Shown here: positions 40,857-50,124 of the stretch, piece by piece
Layout: each line of letters begins with the position of its first letter
How positions within the stretch are numbered: the first letter of the stretch is position 1
NCBI RefSeq assembly: GCF_048892425.1
Contig: NZ_JBLZHU010000007.1
Span: 226,172 to 290,171, forward strand
Direction of reading: 5' to 3'
Source: Pacificispira sp002696645
GTDB taxonomy: Bacteria > Pseudomonadota > Alphaproteobacteria > UBA8366 > Aestuariispiraceae
DNA: 64,000 nucleotides
Translations under genes and position numbers: made by a program
The notes under the pieces: generated by a model
What the model was told of the DNA's origin: nothing
What the model saw: only the letters and a program-made list of their open reading frames with translations
Databases searched by the model: none

Positions 40857-41867
40857 TTATTCGACGCAGGACAGGGCCATCTTCTTTGCGATGACCAGCG
40901 CCAATTTCTGACCAATTTCAACAGTGTAACGGGCGGGCAGATCAATCGTGACAGTATTTGTCGCCGCAACGTCCAAGACAATGCGAACACGATCCCCAAG
41001 GAATAGGCAGGAGACGACATGACCTTCCATTTCCCCCTGCCCGACAGGCACGATTTCGACATCCTCGGGTCTGAACATCACAGAAGGACCGTGATGGGAG
41101 GTTCCCTTGTCATTCGCGATCAGCGATGACGGCACCCGGTTTATTGTGCCGATGAAATCAGCCACAAAATCGGTTTGGGGCTCAAAATAGATTTGGCGTG
41201 GCGTTCCGATCTGTTCGATACGACCGTTGCTCATTACCACGATCCTGTCGCCCAGTGCCATGGCTTCGCCCTGATCGTGCGTGACATAGACCGCCGTAAT
41301 CCCAAGCGTGCGCAGCAGGGTATCAATTTCGACGCGCAGATGGTCCCGCAGCAGCGCATCCAGGGCAGTCAGCGGCTCGTCCAACAGCAGCACACGGGGT
41401 TGAACCGCCGTCGCACGCGCTAAGGCCACCCGCTGGCGCTGCCCCCCGGAGAGCTGATTAATGCGACGATCGGCCAGTGGGGTTATCTGCATCATATCCA
41501 TGACGCCCTGGACGCGCTGTTTAATTTCCGCAGCCGGGCGTCGCTGGACCTTCAGGCCATAGGCGACATTTTCCCATACGGTCATGTTTGGAAACAAGGC
41601 ATAGGATTGAAACACCATCCCGACAGCCCGTTTCTCAATAGGCAGATGGGTCACATCATCGTCGTTAAAGACGATCTGGCCGCCCCGATCAGGGCTTTCC
41701 AATCCGGCAATCATCCGCAGCAAGGTCGTCTTACCACAGCCCGAAGGCCCCAATAGGACCAGCGTTTCACCGCCTGCGATGGTCAGGTCCAGGGGCTCCA
41801 ATGCCCGGGTGCCATCTGGAAATGTTTTACCACATTGGCGTAGGTGTATTTCAGTCTTAGCGGACAT
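40857..41867 (-). CDS. ABC importer ATPase (CUT1/POPT-type, with TOBE domain)
   Basis: 336-residue ATPase. Walker A GPSGCGKTTLL, signature QLSGGQRQRVALARA, Walker B VLLLDEPLTALD, switch VYVTHDQGEAM; a C-terminal TOBE regulatory domain (VMFRPEDVEIVPVGQGEMEG) follows residue ~235. This architecture is shared by PotA, UgpC and FbpC-like ATPases. It belongs with the two permeases and binding protein upstream. Confidence 0.93.
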   Translation of the reverse strand: MSAKTEIHLRQCGKTFPDGTRALEPLDLTIAGGETLVLLGPSGCGKTTLLRMIAGLESPDRGGQIVFNDDDVTHLPIEKRAVGMVFQSYALFPNMTVWENVAYGLKVQRRPAAEIKQRVQGVMDMMQITPLADRRINQLSGGQRQRVALARATAVQPRVLLLDEPLTALDALLRDHLRVEIDTLLRTLGITAVYVTHDQGEAMALGDRIVVMSNGRIEQIGTPRQIYFEPQTDFVADFIGTINRVPSSLIANDKGTSHHGPSVMFRPEDVEIVPVGQGEMEGHVVSCLFLGDRVRIVLDVAATNTVTIDLPARYTVEIGQKLALVIAKKMALSCVE

Positions 41868-41885
41868 TGGGGTCCCCTTCTGCGA

Positions 41886-42665
41886 TCAGAAACGTCGATT
41901 GGTCAGCGCCTGCATAAGGATCAGAACTGGCACGATCAGAATAAAGAAAATCAGGGTATAGGCGCTGGCGACTTCCAACCGCATCGATGCATAGGAATCG
42001 GCCAGTCCAACGGGCAATGTCTTTGTCAGCGGTGTATGCAGCATCCAGGTCAGGTTGAATTCCCCGATAGACAGCGTGAATGTCATCAAGGCCCCCGCCA
42101 ATATGCCGGAACGACAATTGGGAATGACGACACCAAAAAAACGCTGCCTGAAACCTGCCCCCAGGCTGGCAGCCCCTTCCTCCAATTCGCGGAAATTGAT
42201 GCTTTGCAGGACGGCCAGAACTGACCGCACCATAAAGGGCAGCGTATAGAGAATGTGACCGACCAGGATAAAGGCCCAGCCAGTTCGGAAATCCCGAAAA
42301 CCGCCATAGCTGACAATCAAAGCCAGGGCGATGGCAAGGCCGGGAATGGCAATCGGCAGGACGATCAGTTCCTCAAGAAAGCGCGCCAGACGCCCGCCCT
42401 TTTTTGCCAGGACATAGGCCATGGGCACACCAAGGACCAGATTGGACAGCAAACAACACACAGCGATCCACAGGGACAGATAGATTGTATCCATATACAG
42501 GGCCAATACTTCCATCACCCACCGCACTGTGATGCCGCTGGTTATGCCCAGGAAATAGTTTTCCGTAACGCCTGCAGCGACGGACAGCAGCACCGGTCCA
42601 ATCAGGAAGGCACACAGGACCAACGTGAATGCCAATTGCAGCCAAAAGAGAGTGCGCGATTTCAT
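41886..42665 (-). CDS. ABC importer permease 2
   Basis: 259-residue inner-membrane permease with six hydrophobic segments. The coupling loop is FRELEEGAASLGAGFRQRFFGVVIP, containing EAA---G. It pairs with the permease encoded 10 nt upstream; together they resemble PotB/PotC or PhnV-type pairs. Confidence 0.92.
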   Translation of the reverse strand: MKSRTLFWLQLAFTLVLCAFLIGPVLLSVAAGVTENYFLGITSGITVRWVMEVLALYMDTIYLSLWIAVCCLLSNLVLGVPMAYVLAKKGGRLARFLEELIVLPIAIPGLAIALALIVSYGGFRDFRTGWAFILVGHILYTLPFMVRSVLAVLQSINFRELEEGAASLGAGFRQRFFGVVIPNCRSGILAGALMTFTLSIGEFNLTWMLHTPLTKTLPVGLADSYASMRLEVASAYTLIFFILIVPVLILMQALTNRRF

Positions 42666-42675
42666 TGGATGTTTC

Positions 42676-43494
42676 CTACCCGCCCCCGGCGACAGCAGCG
42701 CCTGACAGGCTGCGGGCGATAAATAAGGCCGCCCAGGTCACCAGGCCTAAGACAATGGAAAGGCTGGCTGCGCCTGCAAGATTGGCACCCAAGGTAAATT
42801 CCGTGTAAATCGTCATAGCCAGCACATCGATATTGGTCGCCAGCGTGAAGGCGGTGCCAAACGCGCTCATCGATGTGGCGAAACAGATCGCCCCGGACGC
42901 GATCAGACCGGGTTTCAGCGCAGGCAGAATAACATCCCACACAACACGCCAGGTGGGTGCACCCAGCGACCGGGCGGCCTCTTCCAGGGCGGAGTCCAGT
43001 TTTTCCGCTGCGGCCATAACCGTTAAAATCACCCGCGGAATTGAAAAATACAGATAACCGATGAACAAACCGACCATGGAATAGGCAAGGACAACCTTGT
43101 CCCCGGTGATCGCCTTGGTGAAGATCCCCAGGAGGCCCTGTCGTCCGGTCAAAAGTATGACCAGGAAGCCAATAACGACGCCGGGAAAGGTCAGCGGTAA
43201 GGTCAGCATGGAAATCAGAATGCTGCGGCCTGGAAACTGATTGCGCACCAGAAACAGGCCAGAAACCGTTGAAACAGCGACCGCCACCAGGGTCACACCA
43301 CAGGACAGAAGAACGGTCGCGATCATGCTTTGAAAATGGCGCGGTGTTGTCAGGATGGAAAGATAGGCAGCCATTCCCTCGTCCCCGGATGCGCCGATAC
43401 CCAATAACCGAACCATGGGGATCAGAAAGAAGGCCAAAAAGACCAGTCCCGCTGGTAAGGCGAGAAAAAACAATAGGGTATTGTTGGCTTTCAT
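42676..43494 (-). CDS. ABC importer permease 1
   Basis: 272-residue inner-membrane permease with six hydrophobic segments and the coupling loop LDSALEEAARSLGAPTWRVVWDVILPALKPG. Start chosen at ATG 43492-43494 (MKANNTLLFF); an upstream ATG (43554) would place the ribosome site within the strong hairpin at 43534-43569, so it is unlikely. Confidence 0.9.
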   Translation of the reverse strand: MKANNTLLFFLALPAGLVFLAFFLIPMVRLLGIGASGDEGMAAYLSILTTPRHFQSMIATVLLSCGVTLVAVAVSTVSGLFLVRNQFPGRSILISMLTLPLTFPGVVIGFLVILLTGRQGLLGIFTKAITGDKVVLAYSMVGLFIGYLYFSIPRVILTVMAAAEKLDSALEEAARSLGAPTWRVVWDVILPALKPGLIASGAICFATSMSAFGTAFTLATNIDVLAMTIYTEFTLGANLAGAASLSIVLGLVTWAALFIARSLSGAAVAGGG

Positions 43495-43533
43495 CGGGCG
43501 ATCCAAACAATTAAAGACCAAGCTGAAGGGCCA

Positions 43534-43569
43534 TCCAGGCGCGGGGGAATGCATCCCCCCGCGCCTGGA
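43534..43569 (-). promoter_or_regulatory. Intercistronic hairpin between binding-protein and permease genes
   Basis: Perfect 14-bp stem (43534-43547 with 43556-43569: TCCAGGCGCGGGGG against CCCCCGCGCCTGGA) and an 8-nt loop, 12 nt after the binding-protein stop. No T tract follows, so 3'-end protection or partial termination is likelier than full termination. It matches in place the hairpin at 6095-6121 of the other importer operon. Confidence 0.72.
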
Positions 43570-43581
43570 GACGCTTAAACC

Positions 43582-44595
43582 TTAGCGAACTTCGGCAAGG
43601 TACTTCTGGGCAAAACCGTCCTGCACGGCGGCCATCTTCGAATAGTCAACCGGCGTGGAGCGCGCATAATCTGACTCGGGCAGGAATTTCTTCGCCACGT
43701 CTGCACTCATGGCAGAGGCCCGGATTGGACGCAGGAAGGCGTTGGCCCAAACGGCCTGACCCTTATCGGACATGATGAAGTCCAGGATCTTTTTGCCCTT
43801 TTCCGCATGGGGGGCATTCTTAACCAGGCTCATGACATAGGGGACCACAACGGTGCCTTCGGCGGGAATGACAAAGGCAACATCGGCCATGTCCTTGTAT
43901 TTCGCGCGATAGGCGTTGAAGTCATAATCCAGCAGGATTGGAATTTCACCCGACACGACGCGTGCATAGGCAGTCTGTTTCGGCACGATTGGATCATTGG
44001 CGGCCAGTTTCTTGAAATACTCGATACCGGGACCAAAATCGTCCAGGCTGCCCCCCATCGCGCGATTAACGGCAACGGCGCCCGCATAACCAACAAAAGC
44101 GGATGTCGGATCCAGGTAACCAACCATGCCTTTGTATTCCGGCTTCAAAAGGTCAGCCCAAGACTGGGGTACCGGCTTGCCTTCCAGCGCCGCCACATTC
44201 ACGAAAAAACCCAGCGTACCGGAATGAATGGTAAACCAGCGGCCTTCTGGATCTTTCAGGCCTTCTGGAATTTCATCGAAATGGGTGGGCTTATAGGCGT
44301 CTACGACACCCTGTTCGGCCGCCTGGATGCCAAAGGACACACCATAATAGGCGACGTCTGCGACAGGATTGTCCTTTTCCGCCAGAAGTTGAGACAAGGT
44401 CTGACCGGAATTCTTATTGTCATGGGGAATGTCATAACCCAGATTTTCTTTAATCACCGTCAATTGCGTTGCCCAATCGGCCCATTGCGGGGGGCAGTTA
44501 TAGCAAATGGCGTCTTCAGCTTGCGCTGCGGATAATCCTGCCGTTACACTGAATGCAGCGGCCAAACCTAACAGTTTCAGGGTCCTATGAATCAT
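43582..44595 (-). CDS. ABC importer substrate-binding protein
   Basis: 337-residue periplasmic protein with a Sec signal peptide (HRTLKLLGLAAAFSVTAGLSAAQA). The fold is that of iron/polyamine/phosphonate-type binding proteins (DVAYYGVSFGIQAAEQG, SWADLLKPEYKGMVGYLDPTSAF, DFIMSDKGQAVWANAF). Two cysteines near the mature N-terminus (ICYNCPP) may form a disulfide. Start ATG 44593-44595 overlaps the lacI TGA (ATGA) and has AGGAGA upstream, so translation is coupled to the regulator. Ligand unknown; a phosphodiester fits the downstream phosphodiesterase. Confidence 0.9.
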   Translation of the reverse strand: MIHRTLKLLGLAAAFSVTAGLSAAQAEDAICYNCPPQWADWATQLTVIKENLGYDIPHDNKNSGQTLSQLLAEKDNPVADVAYYGVSFGIQAAEQGVVDAYKPTHFDEIPEGLKDPEGRWFTIHSGTLGFFVNVAALEGKPVPQSWADLLKPEYKGMVGYLDPTSAFVGYAGAVAVNRAMGGSLDDFGPGIEYFKKLAANDPIVPKQTAYARVVSGEIPILLDYDFNAYRAKYKDMADVAFVIPAEGTVVVPYVMSLVKNAPHAEKGKKILDFIMSDKGQAVWANAFLRPIRASAMSADVAKKFLPESDYARSTPVDYSKMAAVQDGFAQKYLAEVR

Positions 44596-45674
44596 TGTGC
44601 GGGTCTCCTGTGCACGGATTTGTGTGGGGTCTGAAGATCGGCGGGGAGTTGCTTGCAGGCGCGCCCCGTCGATTCTCCCAGTCTTAATGTGAAGGGAAGG
44701 AGTGTTGACTGCATGCCCCCCTCCCCGTTGATACGACACAGCAAACACTGCGCCGCAACTTCTCCCATCCGTTTGGACGGCTGAACCACCGTTGCCAGAG
44801 TGGGGTGAAGATGTGTGCCGATTGCAATTCCATCAAAGCCCATGACCGAAACATCATCGGGCACACGAAGGCCGCGTCGCTCCAGGCCGCTGATGACGGA
44901 TATGGCAAGCAGATCATTAGAGCAGAACAGCGCGGTCGGGGCTTTGTCCTGATCTTCAAACAGAGATTGCAAGACAGGTTCTATATCCAGATTCACAAAG
45001 CCGACTTCATGGATGACGGGCGTGGGCAGACCCAGTGCGGCAATCCCCGTCACAAAGCCATCCCGACGGGCAATGGCGCGATCGGATTCTGCAAAACTGC
45101 CGGATATCATCGCCATGGTTCTGTGACCCTGAGTATGAAAACACCGCGCCACAGCGTCCCCGGCCGCAACGTTATCGACCGTCACAGTCAGCCTGTCACT
45201 CTTTGAGACTTGATTGTAAATCAGGGCATAGGGGGCCTGTGCAGCCTCCAGCATATCCAGGGCATCACTGTGCATCGGGTCGGCGACGGTTAAAATCATT
45301 CCGTCGATCTGTCGCTCTAGGAATGTCGAAACAGTGCTGATTTCTGCCGCATGCTGATAGTCCGTTGCAGCGATCATGACATTATAGCCAGCCTTGCTGG
45401 CCTCTTGAGTGATCCCGGATACCGCATCGGCGAAAACCGGGTTGGACAGGCTGGGGATCATCACCCCGATAGTATAACTGCGCGATGTCGACAGGCCGCG
45501 CCCAAATGCATTTAACCGAAAACCCATGCGATCAATGGATTGCTGCACCCGCTCTTCAGTTTCCTTACTGACGGTCCCCAATTTGTTGACTACCCGGGAA
45601 ACCGTTGCGATGGAAACCCCTGCATCCAGCGCCACATCCCGGATCGTATTTTTTGATCGCTTCTTATCTGACAT
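44592..45674 (-). CDS. LacI-family regulator of the importer operon
   Basis: 360-residue repressor. Helix-turn-helix TIRDVALDAGVSIATVSRVVN at residues 10-30, then a sugar-binding-protein-like effector core (IGVMIPSLSNPVFADAVSGI, ALFCSNDLLAISVISGL, VSVMGFDGIAIG). The C-terminus runs about 20 residues past the usual LacI end, and this tail encodes the ribosome site of the next gene. It is first in the operon, ahead of its targets, with a LacI-type palindrome 45 nt upstream of its start, indicating autoregulation. Confidence 0.92.
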   Translation of the reverse strand: MSDKKRSKNTIRDVALDAGVSIATVSRVVNKLGTVSKETEERVQQSIDRMGFRLNAFGRGLSTSRSYTIGVMIPSLSNPVFADAVSGITQEASKAGYNVMIAATDYQHAAEISTVSTFLERQIDGMILTVADPMHSDALDMLEAAQAPYALIYNQVSKSDRLTVTVDNVAAGDAVARCFHTQGHRTMAMISGSFAESDRAIARRDGFVTGIAALGLPTPVIHEVGFVNLDIEPVLQSLFEDQDKAPTALFCSNDLLAISVISGLERRGLRVPDDVSVMGFDGIAIGTHLHPTLATVVQPSKRMGEVAAQCLLCRINGEGGMQSTLLPFTLRLGESTGRACKQLPADLQTPHKSVHRRPAQ

Positions 45675-45718
45675 CTTCCATCAAATCCGCACAAAATAAG
45701 GTACGCCCAAGTCTAGGC

Positions 45719-45732
45719 TGTAACCGTTTACA
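45719..45732. promoter_or_regulatory. LacI-type operator TGTAACCGTTTACA
   Basis: 14-bp palindrome with TGTAA/TTACA arms and the central CG typical of LacI-family sites. It lies 45 nt before the lacI start, in the spacer shared with the divergent FAD-linked oxidase gene, so it could control both. Confidence 0.7.
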
Positions 45733-45870
45733 TTCTTAGTTTTTCTGCGTTACTTCTGTGTGACCCGGATGTGACAAATTTAATATTTCATATCGTATGT
45801 TGGGTGTCCTTCGCCCATCCCCTTACGCAGCTTCTTGCTTGACGGCGGATCAAGGTCTACATCTGACCTT

Positions 45871-47319
45871 ATGACAGAGATGCCCTATACACCAACCGAC
45901 GTGGAGCGCGACGCGCTGTCTCGTATCCGCACATGCCTCGGCCCAAAAGGATGGGTCGACGATGCTGAAACGCTGACCCCCTGGCTGATTGATTCCAGGC
46001 GCGTCTATGAAGGACGGTGCCTGGGAATGGCCCGCCCCGCCAATACACAGGAAGTTGCCGAAATACTGGCAATCGCTTACAAAGCAGGTCTGCAAATTGT
46101 GCCACAGGGTGGCAATACGGGCCGCGTCGGGGGGGCGACACCCGATACGACGGGACGGCAATTATTGCTTAATCTGGGGCGCATGAATTCCGTGCGCGAT
46201 GTGGATGCCGCCAATTACACAATGACGGTTGAGGCGGGTTGCATTCTGAAAGACCTGCAGGGCGTGGCGGAACAGGCAGATCGACTGTTCCCACTCAGCC
46301 TGGGGGCGGAAGGGTCCTGTCAGATCGGCGGTAATCTGGCCTCCAATGCCGGGGGTATTAATGTTGTGCGTTACGGCAATGCCCGCGATTTGGTGCTGGG
46401 GCTGGAAGTCGTGCTGCCCGACGGGCGGATTTGGAGCGGATTGCGACGGTTGCGCAAAGACAATACCGGCTATGACCTGAAACAGATATTTTTAGGGTCC
46501 GAAGGTACTTTGGGCATTATCACAGCAGCGGTGTTGAAGCTGTTCCCGCTGCCAAAAGAACGTGCAACCGCCCTGGTGGCTATTGCCGATCTTGATACGG
46601 CTGTCACCCTGTTGGAGCGGGCCCGGTCCGCCAGCGGCGATGCGCTGATGTCCTTTGAATTGATGCCTGGATTTGCGCTGGATTGGGCAGAAAAGTATGT
46701 CGAGGGAGCCAAACAGCCCTTCGACACAACCTATGACTGGACGATCCTGATGGAAATCGGTGGGCCCCGCACCGATGGGGCCGCAAAGATAGCCCTGGAA
46801 TCGCTGCTGGAAAACGCCTTTGAAGACGGCCTTGTGATCGATGCGGTATTGCCACAATCGGAAGATCAACGCGCCCAGATCTGGTTCCTGCGCGAAGCCA
46901 TTGTCGAAGCGCAAGTTCGCGAAGGGGCTCAGGTGAAGCACGATGTCTCCGTCCCCGTAAGCCAGGTTCCACGCTTTATCCGCGAGGCCAATGCGGCGGT
47001 GGAAGAGATGATGCCTGGCATTCGCCCCTATCCCTTCGGCCATGTCGGCGATGGCAATATTCATTACAATCTGTCCCAGCCGATCGACATGCCCGCCAGG
47101 GAGTTTTTGGGGCGTTATGCCGAGTTGCAGCATCGTGTTCATGATGTCGCCCTGTCCCTGGATGGGTCGATTTCAGCAGAACACGGTATCGGGCGATCCA
47201 AGCGCGACGAGTTGTTGCGTTGTAAATCTGCGGTGGAATTGGATATGATGCGGTCGCTGAAAACTCTATTTGATCCAAAAGGACTTATGAATCCCGGCAA
47301 AACGATCCCTGACGCTTAA
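45871..47319 (+). CDS. FAD-linked oxidoreductase (GlcD / D-2-hydroxyglutarate dehydrogenase type)
   Basis: 482-residue flavoprotein of the VAO/PCMH family. FAD-binding segment VPQGGNTGRVGGATPD and LGAEGSCQIGGNLASNAGGINVVRYGNARD; C-terminal substrate domain with PFGHVGDGNIHYN and SAEHGIGRSKRDELL. It oxidises a D-2-hydroxy acid, feeding electrons to the quinone pool or an electron-transfer flavoprotein. Start placed at ATG 45871 (MTEMPYTPTDVERDAL); a TTG 36 nt upstream is possible. Next to the dmdC-like gene, 35 nt away. Confidence 0.88.
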   Translation: MTEMPYTPTDVERDALSRIRTCLGPKGWVDDAETLTPWLIDSRRVYEGRCLGMARPANTQEVAEILAIAYKAGLQIVPQGGNTGRVGGATPDTTGRQLLLNLGRMNSVRDVDAANYTMTVEAGCILKDLQGVAEQADRLFPLSLGAEGSCQIGGNLASNAGGINVVRYGNARDLVLGLEVVLPDGRIWSGLRRLRKDNTGYDLKQIFLGSEGTLGIITAAVLKLFPLPKERATALVAIADLDTAVTLLERARSASGDALMSFELMPGFALDWAEKYVEGAKQPFDTTYDWTILMEIGGPRTDGAAKIALESLLENAFEDGLVIDAVLPQSEDQRAQIWFLREAIVEAQVREGAQVKHDVSVPVSQVPRFIREANAAVEEMMPGIRPYPFGHVGDGNIHYNLSQPIDMPAREFLGRYAELQHRVHDVALSLDGSISAEHGIGRSKRDELLRCKSAVELDMMRSLKTLFDPKGLMNPGKTIPDA

Positions 47320-47354
47320 AGATCTGCGCCAATTCCTGTTGAAATGAGGTTCCC

Positions 47355-49142
47355 ATGATTCCTTACGCCGCGCCGATCCGTGACCTGCAATTCGTCCTGA
47401 AAGACATGGGCCTGTTGGAACAGGTCATGCAGTTACCCGGCTGCGGAGAGGTAACTCCTGATCTGGTGGATGCGATCTTAGAGGAGGCTGGAAAATTTGC
47501 CTCAGAGCAACTGGCCCCGATCAACTATTCCGGCGACAAGCAGGGTGCCTCAATTGAGAACGGCGTCGTGCGTGTCCCCGATGGCTATACAGAGGCCTAT
47601 CATGCCTTCGTTGAAGGCGGCTGGAATTCCGTGCCGTTTGAGGCAGAATATGGCGGCCAGGAACTGCCCTGGACGATTGCCACCGCCGTTACCGAGATGT
47701 GGCAATCGGCCAATATGGCCTGGGCGCTGTGCCCCCTGCTGAATCAGGGTGCGGTCGAAGCGCTGCAGGTCCATGGCACGCCGGAACAACAAGCGGCCTA
47801 TCTGCCCAAAATGATTTCCGGCGAATGGTCCGGCACGATGAACCTGACCGAACCACAGGCCGGATCGGATTTATCCCTGATCAAGACCAGGGCCAAACGG
47901 GATGGTGATCACTATCGCATTCAGGGGATGAAGATTTTCATCACCTATGGCGAACATGAAATGGCGGAAAATATTATCCATCTGGTACTGGCCCGCTGTG
48001 AAGATGCGCCAGAAGGGGTGCGGGGAATCTCGCTGTTCGTGGTGCCGAAATATATCCTTAAAGACGATGGCACCCCGGGGGACCGCAATGATTTGCGCTG
48101 TGTCTCCATCGAACACAAGACAGGGATCACCGGATCACCTACCTGCGTCATGTCTTATGGTGATAATGGCGGGGCAATCGGCTATCTGGTCGGGGAAGAA
48201 AACCGGGGCCTGGAATATATGTTCACGATGATGAACAACGCCCGATTGGCCGTTGGCCTGCAAGGCCTGTCCATCATCGAGCGGTCCTATCAACAGGCGC
48301 GCAGCTATGCCCTGGATCGCAAACAGGGCCGCGCGGGCGACAAGAAGCTGGCCCCCATTGCCGATCATGCCGATGTGCGCCGCATGTTGATGACGATGCG
48401 CAGCCATGCAGAAGCGATGCGCGGGCTGGTGTTGGAAACCATGCTGGCCCTGGATCAGCAAAAGCGACATCATGATGAATCTTGGCGCCTGTGGTCAGAA
48501 CGCCGGGTGGGTCTGTTAACGCCTGTAATCAAAGGCTGGTTTACCGATATGGCGGTCGAACTAACGTCCATGGGCGTGCAAATTCATGGCGGGATGGGCT
48601 TTATTGAAGAAACCGGGATCGCCCAGCATTTCCGCGACAGTCGTATCCTGCCAATTTATGAAGGCACGAATGGCATTCAGGCAATGGATCTGGTCGGTCG
48701 TAAACTGCTGCGCGATGAAGGCAAGGCTGCCCAGGAATATCTGGATGAGGTTCATATCCTGATCACCGCCCTGAACGATGTCGAAGGCGACGATATGGCC
48801 GTCATTCGCAAGCGTTTCGCCATTGCCGTCGATACGCTGGAAGATGCCACGGAATGGTTGCTGGACACAGCAAAGGATAATCCGGATGCAGTGGGCGGAA
48901 GTGCTGCGTATTACCTGCGCGCCTTTGGCATTACTGCAGGGGGGGCCGTCCTGGCCCGCGCAGCCCGCACGTGCCTGGCAAAGCTGGCTGAAGACCCACA
49001 AGGGGATACTGAATTCCTGAAGGCGAAAATTGCCACAGCGCGATTTTATGCGGAAAACATTCTGCCGCAAGTGCCGGGCCTGTTCATCGCCATGGAGGGC
49101 GGTTGGCAAACGCTGCGTACCATCTCCGATGACGTACTGTAA
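47355..49142 (+). CDS. Acyl-CoA dehydrogenase, DmdC-like (3-methylmercaptopropionyl-CoA dehydrogenase)
   Basis: 595-residue long acyl-CoA dehydrogenase, well over the 380 residues of typical short members and with the start YAAPIRDLQFVLKDMG, as in DmdC/FadE-like enzymes. Core motifs: MNLTEPQAGSDLSLIKT, NARLAVGLQGLSIIERS, IHGGMGFIEETGIAQHFRDSRI, and the catalytic Glu436 in PIYEGTNGIQAMDL. DmdC oxidises MMPA-CoA in the DMSP demethylation route, and dmdA-acuI are 33 kb away in this window. Several paralogues of this subfamily act on other acyl-CoAs, so the substrate is a guess. Confidence 0.85.
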   Translation: MIPYAAPIRDLQFVLKDMGLLEQVMQLPGCGEVTPDLVDAILEEAGKFASEQLAPINYSGDKQGASIENGVVRVPDGYTEAYHAFVEGGWNSVPFEAEYGGQELPWTIATAVTEMWQSANMAWALCPLLNQGAVEALQVHGTPEQQAAYLPKMISGEWSGTMNLTEPQAGSDLSLIKTRAKRDGDHYRIQGMKIFITYGEHEMAENIIHLVLARCEDAPEGVRGISLFVVPKYILKDDGTPGDRNDLRCVSIEHKTGITGSPTCVMSYGDNGGAIGYLVGEENRGLEYMFTMMNNARLAVGLQGLSIIERSYQQARSYALDRKQGRAGDKKLAPIADHADVRRMLMTMRSHAEAMRGLVLETMLALDQQKRHHDESWRLWSERRVGLLTPVIKGWFTDMAVELTSMGVQIHGGMGFIEETGIAQHFRDSRILPIYEGTNGIQAMDLVGRKLLRDEGKAAQEYLDEVHILITALNDVEGDDMAVIRKRFAIAVDTLEDATEWLLDTAKDNPDAVGGSAAYYLRAFGITAGGAVLARAARTCLAKLAEDPQGDTEFLKAKIATARFYAENILPQVPGLFIAMEGGWQTLRTISDDVL

Positions 49143-49161
49143 CAGAACCGCGATTTAACCC

Positions 49162-50076
49162 TCAGCCGTTAAACATGACCTGGCCCAGACCGGAAATGTC
49201 ATAGCCGGTGAGCCGTTCTGCCTGCTCTGCAAATTGCGAACTGCGGGTAACGGCCAGCAAGGCCTGAAACGGTTCTTCAAAATAATCGCGCCTGTCGATG
49301 GCCAGATCATAGCGTTCCGTCGCCAGTGGGACGAAATCCAGATCGAATCGTTTCGCGACCGCTGCAATGCCAAAGGCCGCATCGACCTCTCCATCGGCAA
49401 TAGCGGTTGCAGCTTCCATCTCACTGCGGGCGACGGTCTTATCCATCTGCACAGAACCGGGTTTCATATCTGCTTTCATGATCAGGGTTTCCAGCAAAAC
49501 CCGGCTGCCAGCCTGGGGTTGGCGTGGACGTAACAACGCCCCCTGCTGAGCCAGATCCTGCAAGGATTGAATATTTTTTGGATTCCCCTTGGGCAGGATC
49601 AGTCCCTGGCTGCGCCGTGCCCATTCCACCAGAACCACACGGGCGGCAGCGCCGCCAGCCTCTCCCCCAGCACCAAACAGATATCGGTTCGCCGTCGCCC
49701 CCAAAGGGTCTTCGGCGCTGGCATCGGGCACATGCAGACCACAGAACAGCGCCTGACCCTCCAGGAACAGCCGCAATCCATTCAGGCTGCCATCAAACAG
49801 GGTCGCCAACCCGGCATCGGCCTGTCGCAAGGCCCAATCCAGCAATGGATCATGGCTGCCTGCAACAATTGGGGGGCGGCGCTCTGTCCGCTCCAATCCA
49901 CCGCCTTCCGTTTCGGACGCGATCCATAAATCGATCAAGGGCTTGGGAAACAGAAGTTTGCCGGTCACCCGCGTACACGGGATCCGGTTCGAGGCGACCA
50001 GATCATAAATCTTGCGCTCTTTAATGCGCAGATAGGCGGCAATTTCACTGGTTGTCATCAAATGCTGTTTCGACAT
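49162..50076 (-). CDS. Excisionase-type HTH plus periplasmic-binding-like regulator
   Basis: 304-residue cytoplasmic regulator. Residues ~5-55 form a MerR/excisionase-like helix-turn-helix (LMTTSEIAAYLRIKERKIYDLVASNRIPCTRVTGKLLFPK); residues ~90-300 are a PBP-like ligand domain (COG1910 style) with GSRVLLETLIMKAD and EVDAAFGIAAVAKRFDLDFVPL. Relatives are thought to sense molybdate/tungstate or other oxyanions and regulate molybdoenzyme or formate-dehydrogenase genes. It is divergent from the DUF4444-DUF6352-DUF6494 cluster. Confidence 0.82.
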   Translation of the reverse strand: MSKQHLMTTSEIAAYLRIKERKIYDLVASNRIPCTRVTGKLLFPKPLIDLWIASETEGGGLERTERRPPIVAGSHDPLLDWALRQADAGLATLFDGSLNGLRLFLEGQALFCGLHVPDASAEDPLGATANRYLFGAGGEAGGAAARVVLVEWARRSQGLILPKGNPKNIQSLQDLAQQGALLRPRQPQAGSRVLLETLIMKADMKPGSVQMDKTVARSEMEAATAIADGEVDAAFGIAAVAKRFDLDFVPLATERYDLAIDRRDYFEEPFQALLAVTRSSQFAEQAERLTGYDISGLGQVMFNG

Positions 50077-50124
50077 CTGGAAACGTCGGCTCCGATACCG
50101 TAAAGATATTCACAAGGATTAATA

